A stretch of DNA of 64,000 nucleotides from Spirosoma arboris (lineage in GTDB: Bacteria; Bacteroidota; Bacteroidia; Cytophagales; Spirosomataceae), in the NCBI RefSeq assembly GCF_009754945.1, contig NZ_WPIN01000001.1:372001-436000 (forward strand), read 5' to 3'. This document shows positions 43,225 through 51,485 of this stretch, one piece after another (position 1 is the first letter of the stretch; each line of letters begins with the position of its first letter). The position numbers and the translations under genes were made by a program. The notes under the pieces were generated by a model. It did no database searches, was not told the origin of the DNA, and saw nothing but the letters and a program-made list of their open reading frames with translations.

Positions 43225-43314
43225 TGTTCAAGGGTTCAAGTTCCAGTACGCACTGACTGAAACTTGAACCCTTGAACATTAAACTTTGAACTTGAACCCT
43301 TGAACCTGAAACAA
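43210..43314. repeat. Long palindrome of TTCAAG-type units overlapping the aroA stop
   Basis: Perfect 24-bp arms at 43219-43242 and 43261-43284 (core TGTTCAAGGGTTCAAG) around an 18-nt loop. A further partial direct copy of the right arm follows. Outer arms TTGTTTCA (43210-43217) and TGAAACAA (43307-43314) also match. The left end encodes the last codons and stop of aroA. The right end lies 7 bp before the next start codon. Confidence 0.85.
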
Positions 43315-43321
43315 TAAAAAA

Positions 43322-44125
43322 ATGACACGTCAGGAACAATTTGACCAACAGGGCTATCTCATCGTCCGTAATGTTTTCACATCCGACGAAGTGGCCCAAT
43401 TGCGACAGTCTGCCTACGACTACCGCGATCAGCAGCAGAAACTAGGGTTGGTCGCGAAGGTAAAACAGGCGGCTTCCGTAAAAGGTGATTTGCTAAGTAA
43501 AGAGAAACTGGGTTGGGTGATTTACGACCCGCGTATCGTCGCTATTGCTACCGAATTACTGGGCGACACGCCTGTTTACTTCTCCGACAGTACCTATCAA
43601 ATTGGCACTGGAACGCGGGGTTTTCACCGCGATAATATCGACCGTTATCAGTTCGGTCAGGGGGCTGATTGGGAGGGCGCATATCCATTGATTCGCTTCG
43701 GTATTTACTTGCAGAACCACGACACCTATAGTGGAGGCATCCGTTTCAAAGCCGGAAGTCACGATGCCGCCGACGGAGCCGACGTGTTTGCCGACACTCG
43801 TGCGGGCGACATTGTGGTCTGGAATATGCGTACGCTTCACAGCGGTAATGCCCGCCGGATGAAGGTGCTCAATAACCTCCCGCTACACGTTGGCCTTGAA
43901 AATCGACTACCCGATTTTCTGTTCCGTGAGCAGGAAGGTGAACGCGTTTCCTTATTCTTTAGCTACGGTCTGGAGGGTAAACACCTCGATCGTTATCTGG
44001 AAAATCATATCCAGAAACGGGCCGATATGCAGGAAAACGTGCGGCTGTCTATCTATTCGCCCGAAACGCTTAAAAAAGCGGAGCAGAATAAGGTAAAGGT
44101 ACTGGATGTGAAAAAGCTGTTATGA
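43322..44125 (+). CDS. Phytanoyl-CoA dioxygenase (PhyH)-family oxygenase
   Basis: A 267-residue Fe(II)/2-oxoglutarate oxygenase. The metal triad is likely the H and D of GFHRDNID with the later histidine of RTLHSGNARR, whose arginine would bind 2-oxoglutarate. The substrate is unknown; bacterial relatives hydroxylate small molecules. The start codon follows the TTCAAG palindrome by 7 bp. It is not obviously linked to its neighbours. Confidence 0.85.
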   Translation: MTRQEQFDQQGYLIVRNVFTSDEVAQLRQSAYDYRDQQQKLGLVAKVKQAASVKGDLLSKEKLGWVIYDPRIVAIATELLGDTPVYFSDSTYQIGTGTRGFHRDNIDRYQFGQGADWEGAYPLIRFGIYLQNHDTYSGGIRFKAGSHDAADGADVFADTRAGDIVVWNMRTLHSGNARRMKVLNNLPLHVGLENRLPDFLFREQEGERVSLFFSYGLEGKHLDRYLENHIQKRADMQENVRLSIYSPETLKKAEQNKVKVLDVKKLL

Positions 44126-44138
44126 GTAGACGAACAGC

Positions 44139-44522
44139 CTAGGCTATCGGAATTTTCTCGTCGTAGTGACCACCAATGCCTACGTAAATAACCCGTTTGT
44201 TCAGGCCTGTCAGGATGGCGTCGTAGAAACGTACACCTGCTTGAGCTATCTCGCTCATAAATTGCGGGTAGTCTGTTTTTCCTTGCTGATTATCGCGAAT
44301 TGCCTGAATTGTTCCAGCTTCATCAAAGGTGGTGGTAATGGGCCTGGGCTCCATTACGGTTGCGTGTAGTAGGGTTTCGCCCTCGGCTAATCGATACAGT
44401 ATACTGCTGGACGACACCTCAACCGTGTAAGACTGAACTCCGGCATCAACGAGTTTTTGGGCTAAGTCAGGATAGTTTTTAGCGGTGGCATACGCTTGCT
44501 TTACTAGTTCTTCGATCGACAT
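44139..44522 (-). CDS. DUF1398 family protein
   Basis: A 127-residue protein that I recognise as DUF1398 (E. coli YbcV-like). Visible features are GVQSYTVEVSSSS and an C-terminal GVRFYDAILTGLNKRVIYVG. The function is unknown. It converges with the PhyH gene with 13 bp between stop codons. No signal peptide or membrane segment is present. Confidence 0.8.
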   Translation of the reverse strand: MSIEELVKQAYATAKNYPDLAQKLVDAGVQSYTVEVSSSSILYRLAEGETLLHATVMEPRPITTTFDEAGTIQAIRDNQQGKTDYPQFMSEIAQAGVRFYDAILTGLNKRVIYVGIGGHYDEKIPIA

Positions 44523-44598
44523 TTTCTCTTCGTTTTGTTCATCACAAAGGTCGGAGAACGACCACCCTTAGACTTGTAAAAAATCGTTTTTCTTCCAG

Positions 44599-45387
44599 TC
44601 AGCGTGCGGGTAAATTCTTTAGAAACTCCGTTGGGGTTACGCCCGTGAACGTTTTGAAACCATTGATAAAGTGGGCCTGATCAAAGTAACCGGACTCTAT
44701 GCTTACCTCGGTCAAGCTACCCGTTTTTGAGAATAAACCAATCGCCTGTTTCATTCGAACAATGGCCGAAAACTTCTTTGGAGAGGTGCCAACCAACTGC
44801 CGAAAGCGCTTTTCTAACGGGCTTTGACTGATACAAAGCGTATCAGCGAGTGCGGCCATCCGAATCGTTCCTTTCGATTGGTAGATGTGCTGGATCGCAG
44901 CTACAACAAGGGCATCGGATTTAGGTTTCTGGAGTCTCGAAAGTAGAAATTGCTCAACAAGCTCAATCCGTACCTGATCAGTTTTTGCTCCCGCCAATTG
45001 ATCTTCGAGTGTATTAAGTATGGCCCAATTCAGAAAGTTGTCGAGACCTACACTTTCGCCAAACAACTCATGGATGGGTTCATTGAAAAACGAGGCTGCC
45101 CCCGTTTCTGTAAATACAACCAACACCGAACCCGTAGCTGGTTCGTTTTTGAAGATGCGGAACCCATCCTGAATTCCCGTAATACCAGCTGTAGCTAACG
45201 GAAGCGTAGTTGGCCCGTTTACAGTTGCGATCTTCCCCTGATACTGAAATCCCATCACCAGCGACGTATCAGGCAATACTGTATACGCCTGCTCATCGCT
45301 TGCTTCCGAAATAGCTAGATGCCTAACATAAGGTTTTAGCCTGTCGCAGGGTGTGTAGACTTGATAACGCATAGCCCTTTTCGTCAT
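44599..45387 (-). CDS. AraC-family transcriptional regulator
   Basis: A 262-residue regulator. The N-terminal 150 residues form a sensor domain of the DUF6597 type (YTPCDRLKPYVRHLAISE). The C-terminal double helix-turn-helix is AALADTLCISQSPLEKRFRQLVG and VSIESGYFDQAHFINGFKTFTGVTP, split by a linker. The DUF1398 gene lies 76 bp downstream on the same strand and could be a target. The inducer is unknown. Confidence 0.88.
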   Translation of the reverse strand: MTKRAMRYQVYTPCDRLKPYVRHLAISEASDEQAYTVLPDTSLVMGFQYQGKIATVNGPTTLPLATAGITGIQDGFRIFKNEPATGSVLVVFTETGAASFFNEPIHELFGESVGLDNFLNWAILNTLEDQLAGAKTDQVRIELVEQFLLSRLQKPKSDALVVAAIQHIYQSKGTIRMAALADTLCISQSPLEKRFRQLVGTSPKKFSAIVRMKQAIGLFSKTGSLTEVSIESGYFDQAHFINGFKTFTGVTPTEFLKNLPAR

Positions 45388-45411
45388 AATCAGGATCTCG
45401 GAGACAGTCCG

Positions 45412-46326
45412 TTACGGATGTCCGTTTTGGGGCTTTTTTACCTCCTGTTGTCGTCCATAAATATAGCGAAGAGAAAGGCCAAAACCCCAGCCTGTTCCGT
45501 TGGCCGTAATCGACGATTGCGGTTGTACGATACTATTGACAGTATAGGTTATATCAGAGCGGATGGCCTCACCAAGCCCCCAGTATTTACGTACATAGGT
45601 GCTAAATTCTATAGAAGAAGACAGCCGGACTGAGTAATCGATTCCTAGTTCGGCGACACCCGAGATGCTTTTGGTTGTGGTGGTATTGTCGAGCCGTATT
45701 GTATCGGCTGTTCGGGGTCTATTGTTATGGTATGTGTACCCAACAAGTCGAAAATCATCTGTATTGACTTTTCCGTTTGGAACAAGCCAGGCACCTGCTG
45801 ACAGCCAGAATCCCGTGCCGTTTGTCGCATGACTTGCAGAGCCAATACGTCGTTTTATGCGTAAAGGGATACCGTAACCACTATTCTGGTAGTTGTAGAT
45901 AAGTGGTCTTGACCCATTGGGAATCGTAATATTCAGGTGAATAGGTGCATAGGTGTAGCCCGTTTCAACAGTCCAGGAGTTTCGATACGTATAGCCTAGT
46001 AGCGCACTCCAGGCTGACTTCGTAGTAGATGAACTACTAAAAAGCCCGTCAAATGAGTTATTTAGCAGGCTGCCATCGGTACGAAAACCACCCTCAAGAC
46101 TCACATACCAGGTCTGTGTTTCCTTAAGTTGATAGGCTGGCGAATAATCGGTTTTTTGTCGGTTAACGGACCGGCGCCGATCCGGATTCTGATCCGGATC
46201 GGCTGTTAACACCTTCTTACGAACGACAGGAGGGGGGGCGTAATAATTTGTATCAATCACAACCTCCTGAGCTAGTACCGATGATGCTAAGCTTAATAGA
46301 AATAGAAGAAGTGAAATGTGTTTCAT
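45412..46326 (-). CDS. Outer-membrane beta-barrel protein, unknown function
   Basis: About 304 residues. ATG 46326 gives a clean signal peptide (KHISLLLFLLSLASSVLA then QE). The mature protein has alternating aromatic strands such as WYVSLEGGF, WSALLGYTYRNSWTVETGYTY and WGFGLSLRYIYG at the C-terminus, typical of a small eight- to twelve-strand barrel. The frame is open to 46383 but the extension lacks support. It is 24 bp upstream of the AraC regulator on the same strand. Function unknown. Confidence 0.75.
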   Translation of the reverse strand: MKHISLLLFLLSLASSVLAQEVVIDTNYYAPPPVVRKKVLTADPDQNPDRRRSVNRQKTDYSPAYQLKETQTWYVSLEGGFRTDGSLLNNSFDGLFSSSSTTKSAWSALLGYTYRNSWTVETGYTYAPIHLNITIPNGSRPLIYNYQNSGYGIPLRIKRRIGSASHATNGTGFWLSAGAWLVPNGKVNTDDFRLVGYTYHNNRPRTADTIRLDNTTTTKSISGVAELGIDYSVRLSSSIEFSTYVRKYWGLGEAIRSDITYTVNSIVQPQSSITANGTGWGFGLSLRYIYGRQQEVKKPQNGHP

Positions 46327-46553
46327 GGTGACTATAAGCCTGATCGAACAGACGATAGGATAAATATTACACCAATTACGCATCTTTTTTCGTCAGCGTT
46401 GCTGCCTGCTAGAAAGTTCTATTACAACTGGGTCAATAATGCCAGTGTTGCTCTCAAATTTTCGCAATCGGTCATTCAATTTGCGTAGTTCGTCAGCGAC
46501 CAATCAGCGAGTTAGGCAGACCTTTGTCATGTACTAACAGACGCACGAACCTC

Positions 46554-47603
46554 ATGAATACGACACCGAAAACCCTTGTCCTTGGCGCAACCGGTAGCAT
46601 CGGTTATGCCGTTACGGCTAATCTGCTTGCTCGCCATTTACCTGTAACCATTCTTGTGCGTAACCGGGCTAAAGCAGAAGCTTTGTTCCTGAACCGATCC
46701 ACTCTCACCATTATCGAAGGCGATGTGCAGGATGCAACACTACTGAATCGTGTTTCTATGGATAAGGATTTCATCTTTCATGGAATCAATTATCCGTACA
46801 ACAAGTGGTTTGGTAACATGGATACCGCTACGCAGAAAGTGATTGATGCAGCCCGGCCTCGAAAGGCTGCACAGAATCACGCGACCATTATTTTGCCGGG
46901 CAACGTCTATAATTTTGGTAATACAACCGAACCGATTCGGGAAGATAGCCAACCAAATCCCTGTACGCGTAAGGGTCAGCTACGGGTTGCTATTGAAGCT
47001 ATGCTGGAACAGGCTGCCAATGCAGGTCAGTGCCGTGTTATGAATGTACGGCTTCCTGACTTCTGGGGGCCGAATGTGTTGAACGAAGGTGTAAAGCCCA
47101 TCTTTGAAAACGCGCTCAATGGCAAAGCACTCCCCTGGATTGTGAACGCTGATATTCCCCACCAATCGGTTTACACGAAAGATGCCGCTGAAATTATTGT
47201 CCGATTACTCTTGCGGGATTGGGCGCTGCAAACACAAACCACGTCAACGATTAAACCATACGAAGTCTGGAATTATGGCGGAACAGTGCTGCCGTCCATG
47301 CGAGCCTGGTTTGAGCAGATTACCTCAATAACTGGAAATTCGTTGAACGTGCAGTTATATAGTCGATTTATTATCAGCGTTCTGGGCTTGTTTATGCCCG
47401 TTTTGCGGGAAGTAAAGGAGATGCTCTATCTCTACGAAAATACGATTCTGCTCGATGATCAGAAAGTACATGCCCTATTCCCCGATTTTTGCCCAACGCC
47501 TATGAAACAAGCCCTGACTGAAACCCTGACATGGTTTTCTGAACATGAATTAAAACGGCCATTTACGCCTGTGAATACAGGAAAGCCGACTGTATTTGCC
47601 TAA
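46554..47603 (+). CDS. NAD(P)-dependent epimerase/NmrA-like atypical SDR
   Basis: About 349 residues. ATG 46554 (MNTTPKTLVLGATGSIG) gives the usual nucleotide-binding start, with GATGSIG as the glycine motif. The core keeps VRNRAKAEALF and the IEGDVQDATLLNRV segment. The usual YxxxK is not evident, as in many atypical SDRs. It could be a sugar or quinone reductase. The DUF4260 gene follows after 50 bp and is probably co-transcribed. Confidence 0.82.
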   Translation: MNTTPKTLVLGATGSIGYAVTANLLARHLPVTILVRNRAKAEALFLNRSTLTIIEGDVQDATLLNRVSMDKDFIFHGINYPYNKWFGNMDTATQKVIDAARPRKAAQNHATIILPGNVYNFGNTTEPIREDSQPNPCTRKGQLRVAIEAMLEQAANAGQCRVMNVRLPDFWGPNVLNEGVKPIFENALNGKALPWIVNADIPHQSVYTKDAAEIIVRLLLRDWALQTQTTSTIKPYEVWNYGGTVLPSMRAWFEQITSITGNSLNVQLYSRFIISVLGLFMPVLREVKEMLYLYENTILLDDQKVHALFPDFCPTPMKQALTETLTWFSEHELKRPFTPVNTGKPTVFA

Positions 47604-47653
47604 TACGGACCTGAATTTACGACATCGTACACCTACTAAAAACAACTGATCAA

Positions 47654-47998
47654 ATGAAAACGCTATTGAAATCCGAAGAACTGATCCAATTTCTGGGAGC
47701 TATTTATTTATTCTCTCGCCTGAATTTTGCCTGGTGGTGGTTCCCGGCTCTTATACTTGTACCTGATCTGGGTATGATTGGTTATGTCATCAACCCAGCT
47801 GTTGGGGCAGTATTATACAACATTGTGCATCATAAAGGACTGGCCATTGTAATTGGCTTGTTCGGCCTAATGACAGGTAACCCATATCTGATGCTGACGG
47901 GCATTGTTCTCTTCGCCCACTCCAGTATGGATCGGATGCTTGGCTACGGTCTCAAATATTTCGACAGTTTCAAACACACAAGTCTGGAGAGTTTGTAG
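47654..47998 (+). CDS. DUF4260 membrane protein
   Basis: A 114-residue small membrane protein with four predicted short helices. The pattern ARLNF-like SRLNFAWWWF, DLGMIGYVINPAVGAVLYNIVHH and HSSMDRMLGYGLKY identifies DUF4260. The function is unknown. It lies 50 bp behind the SDR gene and may share its transcript. It is often found beside small enzymes and regulators. Confidence 0.85.
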   Translation: MKTLLKSEELIQFLGAIYLFSRLNFAWWWFPALILVPDLGMIGYVINPAVGAVLYNIVHHKGLAIVIGLFGLMTGNPYLMLTGIVLFAHSSMDRMLGYGLKYFDSFKHTSLESL

Positions 47999-48032
47999 TG
48001 CGAGTTTCTACGGCAACGGTCGACCGTCCACG

Positions 48033-49064
48033 CTACGAAGCCTGCGCCAGTCGATAGGCACCTGGTGTTTGGCCCGTCCACTTTTTGAATGACCGAAAAA
48101 AGACGCTCGGTTCGGCAAAGCCCAGTAGATAAGCAATATCGGTTGTGCTTAGGTTATGCTCTCGTAGATGGCGAACAGCCAACTCTTTTCGAGTTTCGTC
48201 TAATAGTTGCTGATAAGACGTACCAGCGTCTTTCAAATGAAGCTGGAGCGTTCTAACGCCCATGGCTAGCCGATCTGCGACAGCGGCCAGGGTCGGCTCT
48301 TCGCCTTTCATGATTGTGACAATTTCTGATTTAACACGACTGGTTAGCGACGGCGCTTTGAGCTTGCTAAGAATATCATTCGCGTGTTTCTCAAAAAGCA
48401 AAGACAGAGTTGGACTGGCATTCAACACGGGCAGATCGAGCAAAGTCGCATCGACAATCATTGATGTTTCGGGCGCATCGAACACCAGACGAGCGGGCGC
48501 AAACACGCGCTCATGCTCGCTCGTATCAAGCGGACGCGAGTAGGAAAACCGAATTTCACTAGCTGATACACGATGGCCCGTTAAAGCCCGCATGACCGAC
48601 AAATAAACCGACAATTCGGAATTGAGTGCATGTTGTGGATAAATAATATCGGCACTTGTTATTTGGAGTGATAATAAGAATTGCTTGCCTGATGTGCCTG
48701 AGTCTATTAGTGCTCCCGTTGTTCGGATACCTTCACAAGCAATATCCTGATACTGACAGAGTTTGTCAAATGCCCCTCCTAATGTTGGGCTATGCATCAT
48801 TACATAAGCCAGCACGCCTATAGACACTGGATTCACCAGTTCGCCAAGTTGTAAGGCAATGTTTGGATCACCAATGGCCGATATAACCTCGCGCCACAGC
48901 GCCTGCACCTGCCGAACCAGCACGCGCCCGTCGGGATCACGTAACTGTTCGGAACTGATACCTACAGCCTGAGCTAATGCGTCAGTGTCGGCACCACGTT
49001 GCTGGGCCGCAAATAAAATCAGGTTGATTGAAGCAACCGAGAGGGTATCGCCAGTGGTTAGCAT
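48033..49064 (-). CDS. AraC-family regulator with arabinose-binding-like N-terminus
   Basis: A 343-residue regulator. The N-terminal 200 residues resemble the OruR/QhpR-type sensor domain (SIGVLAYVMMHSPTLGGAFDKLCQYQ). The C-terminal helix-turn-helix pair is AAVADRLAMGVRTLQLHLKDAG and TDIAYLLGFAEPSVFFRSFKKWTGQTP. It is oriented towards the DUF4260 gene and starts next to the Uma2 gene stop. Possible targets are the SDR/DUF4260 pair. The effector is unknown. Confidence 0.88.
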   Translation of the reverse strand: MLTTGDTLSVASINLILFAAQQRGADTDALAQAVGISSEQLRDPDGRVLVRQVQALWREVISAIGDPNIALQLGELVNPVSIGVLAYVMMHSPTLGGAFDKLCQYQDIACEGIRTTGALIDSGTSGKQFLLSLQITSADIIYPQHALNSELSVYLSVMRALTGHRVSASEIRFSYSRPLDTSEHERVFAPARLVFDAPETSMIVDATLLDLPVLNASPTLSLLFEKHANDILSKLKAPSLTSRVKSEIVTIMKGEEPTLAAVADRLAMGVRTLQLHLKDAGTSYQQLLDETRKELAVRHLREHNLSTTDIAYLLGFAEPSVFFRSFKKWTGQTPGAYRLAQAS

Positions 49065-49646
49065 TTAACGAAAAATACGCTCGTGAGAGATAATTAATTC
49101 GGGAAAAATACGGCTTGGTATTTCGCCGGATTCGTACACATCCACTAAGGCATAGTGGTCATTTTCGAGTACATAAACGTTAACTGCTTTTTCTTTAGGC
49201 TGAACAATCCAGTATTCACGTACGCCAGATTCTTCGTACAGATTAAACTTTTCGTTAAAGTCGTTTTTGGCTGTTCTGGGCGATGTAATTTCAATGACCC
49301 AATCAGGTGCTCCTAAGCAACCATTATCATCCAATTTACTGGCATCGCACACTACGCAAATGTCTGGCTGAACGACTGTATGTAATTGGTCGGGTTTACG
49401 TTCATTTCGAATAGGAAGCCTGACGTCAAATGGAGCAACATAAATCTCACATCCTCCATTACCCAAGTAAAGGCTTATGTCAACAAGTAAATGACTAACA
49501 GCCAGTTGATGCGCACGTTTTGGTGCAGGCGACATTCGATATAGCTTCCCCTTAATCAGTTCGACGCTTTCGTCAAACTGCCATTTCAGGTAGTCGGCAT
49601 ACGTATAGGTGCCGTTTGGATCGAGTTGCGAAATGTCAGTGATCAT
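49065..49646 (-). CDS. Uma2-family (DUF820) PD-(D/E)XK nuclease-like protein
   Basis: A 193-residue protein. The nuclease-fold signature is PDICVVCD then PDWVIEITSP, with the lysine further on in YEESGVREYWIV and QPKEKAV. This is the restriction-endonuclease-like fold of Uma2/DUF820 proteins. Their function is poorly known. The gene is wedged between an AraC regulator and a BtuF-like gene, overlapping the latter by ATGA. No cognate methylase is present, so a classical restriction system is unlikely. Confidence 0.85.
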   Translation of the reverse strand: MITDISQLDPNGTYTYADYLKWQFDESVELIKGKLYRMSPAPKRAHQLAVSHLLVDISLYLGNGGCEIYVAPFDVRLPIRNERKPDQLHTVVQPDICVVCDASKLDDNGCLGAPDWVIEITSPRTAKNDFNEKFNLYEESGVREYWIVQPKEKAVNVYVLENDHYALVDVYESGEIPSRIFPELIISHERIFR

Positions 49647-50386
49647 ACATTATACTGGGTAATTTCGTTACGCAAGTTCTTAAAATAGTCCGACGACCGC
49701 AATAACCGACTGCCATACCAGGAAAATAGCTCGCCATCAACAATCAATATCTTCGCTGAAGGGCAAATCGCATTAAACTCAGCTCGGTGTTTTTCGTCAA
49801 ACGGGTATGGTTCCGATGATAGGAAAATCAGGTCGGGTTGTACTGCTTTCAGTTCGTCAGGTGTAATTTCTGGATAACGTGTCTGATTGGTGAATGCATT
49901 ACGAAAACCGGCAATTTCCAGCATCGAGTGAATGAACGTATCGTTGGCAGCAACCATGTACGGCTTGCGCCAGATGAAGTAAGCAACAGAAGGTCGTGAG
50001 GAACGTGGTAGGGGAGTTAGAGATATGTCAATTTGTTGAGCAATCTGCTCCGCTTCGGTATTCTTTTTCACCAGTTTGCCCACTTCCCGGATCATTGCCA
50101 GCGCGTCGGGCAGGGTTACTACATCCGTAACGTGAACTTGGTAATGATGCTGGAGTTCCTCGATTTGCTCACGCGTATTCTCTTCTTTGTTCGCAAGAAT
50201 GAGATCGGGCTGGAGCATTAGAATTTTGTTAATGTTCAGCGTTTTAGTGCCGCCTACGATTGGCTTATGCTTAACTTTAGTGGCCGGGTGAATGCAGAAT
50301 TTTGTGATACCGACAACCTGATCGTCTACCCCAAGATCGAAGAGCAATTCGGTTTGCGAGGGTACAAGCGAAATAATACGGTTCAT
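49643..50386 (-). CDS. Periplasmic-binding-type cobalamin/iron receptor protein (BtuF-like)
   Basis: A 247-residue protein of the helical-backbone metal receptor family (cobalamin-binding BtuF-like). SLVPSQTELLFDLGVDDQVVGITKFC and DLILANKEENTREQIEEL are the typical N-terminal lobes. No signal peptide is visible, which is common for the short Bacteroidota members and makes its location uncertain. No BtuC/D transporter or cobalamin riboswitch is nearby. The first codon is ATG 50386. Confidence 0.82.
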   Translation of the reverse strand: MNRIISLVPSQTELLFDLGVDDQVVGITKFCIHPATKVKHKPIVGGTKTLNINKILMLQPDLILANKEENTREQIEELQHHYQVHVTDVVTLPDALAMIREVGKLVKKNTEAEQIAQQIDISLTPLPRSSRPSVAYFIWRKPYMVAANDTFIHSMLEIAGFRNAFTNQTRYPEITPDELKAVQPDLIFLSSEPYPFDEKHRAEFNAICPSAKILIVDGELFSWYGSRLLRSSDYFKNLRNEITQYNV

Positions 50387-50506
50387 AACTAGGCATTCGG
50401 CCAGTAAAATAACCGACTCAGCGCCGATTTAGCTGCTTTTAACGAGATTTTGGCTACGAGTTGAAAAATTTGTGCAACGTTTACAGCAAGAATCTCTCAT
50501 TTCGCC

Positions 50507-51361
50507 ATGAAACAAGCCATTTTCACCTGTCTCATTTCCGGCCTGGTTGCCACAGCATCGCTTGCGCAAACCACCGCTTCGGTATCTGGTAAAATTACCT
50601 ACGAAGGCATGCGTCAGATCGACCGATCGCAAATGCGTATGAACATTAACGGGCAGGAAGTTCGGCCCGGAGCCCCTGGCGCTCCCGATGCGCCGGAAGG
50701 TGCGCCAGACGTTATATCATTTACGCAAAAACTCGTCTTTGCCGGCAATATGGCCAAAGAAGAACGTGACCGCCCGCAAGGAGGCATGATGTTTCGTCGG
50801 CAAGGTGGCGATGGAGCCCCCGATGGTGCAGGCGGAGCTGCTGGTGATCGCCCTAATCGAGGTGGTAATATGCGGGCAAATTTCCCGTTCGAACAGCAGA
50901 CTTACCTGGATTTAGCCAATCGTCAGCGGATTGATGTGCTGGTCGTGAAAAAAGATTCAGCAAGTCAGACCTATCGCTCCGAGAAACCAATGCCAGCAGC
51001 AACTGATTGGCAAGCCAGCGATAAAACGAAAAAGATCGCAGGCTACGTTTGCCACAAAGCTACCGCTACGCACCGTAAACTGCCTTACACAATCTGGTAC
51101 ACCACCGATCTGCCGTTCACCTATTCGCCCGTTGCTGATCTGACACCTCCACAAGGCGTAGTCTTACTGATCGAATCGGATACAGAATCGTATAAGGCAA
51201 CCGGCGTATCGATGGAGGCTATTGCAGCTACGGCTGTTGAACCACCAAAAGATGCCAAAGCCATATCGTCTGACGAAATGGAACAGATACGTCGGAAAGG
51301 AATGGCCGATTTCCGGCAGAAAATGATGCAAAACATGAATATGTCAGCTCCCCGGAATTAA
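50507..51361 (+). CDS. GLPGLI-family secreted protein
   Basis: A 284-residue secreted protein. The signal peptide is MKQAIFTCLISGLVATASLA. The region YVCHKATATHRKLPYTIWYTTDLPFTYSP is diagnostic for the family, although the naming motif is degenerate here (PVADLTPPQGVVLL). A glycine/alanine/proline-rich insert (about residues 50-130) is unusual. The function is unknown. GLPGLI genes commonly precede outer-membrane barrels, as here. Confidence 0.85.
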   Translation: MKQAIFTCLISGLVATASLAQTTASVSGKITYEGMRQIDRSQMRMNINGQEVRPGAPGAPDAPEGAPDVISFTQKLVFAGNMAKEERDRPQGGMMFRRQGGDGAPDGAGGAAGDRPNRGGNMRANFPFEQQTYLDLANRQRIDVLVVKKDSASQTYRSEKPMPAATDWQASDKTKKIAGYVCHKATATHRKLPYTIWYTTDLPFTYSPVADLTPPQGVVLLIESDTESYKATGVSMEAIAATAVEPPKDAKAISSDEMEQIRRKGMADFRQKMMQNMNMSAPRN

Positions 51362-51368
51362 GTTCTAG

Positions 51369-51406
51369 CCCCTCTCCCGTTTTGGGAGAGGGGTTGGGGT
51401 GAGGGC
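51369..51406 (+). repeat. REP-like GC-rich hairpin repeat
   Basis: Arms CCCCTCTCCC (51369-51378) and GGGAGAGGGG (51384-51393) with a GTTTT loop, followed by TTGGGGTGAGGG. This GGGAGAGGGGTTGGGGTGAG pattern is a widespread bacterial intergenic repeat. It lies directly after the GLPGLI stop codon. It may stabilise the mRNA end or be mobilised by a RAYT-type transposase encoded elsewhere. Confidence 0.75.
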
Positions 51407-51485
51407 ATACAAACAAATACAGTTTTCTAATAAGCTATAATGAATAATGTATACCGTAAATGGCCTGTGCGGCCCCAAATGCACG

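Noticed and set aside
49065..49646. Restriction-modification system
   Set aside because: The Uma2 protein has a nuclease-like fold but no methylase or specificity gene is nearby.
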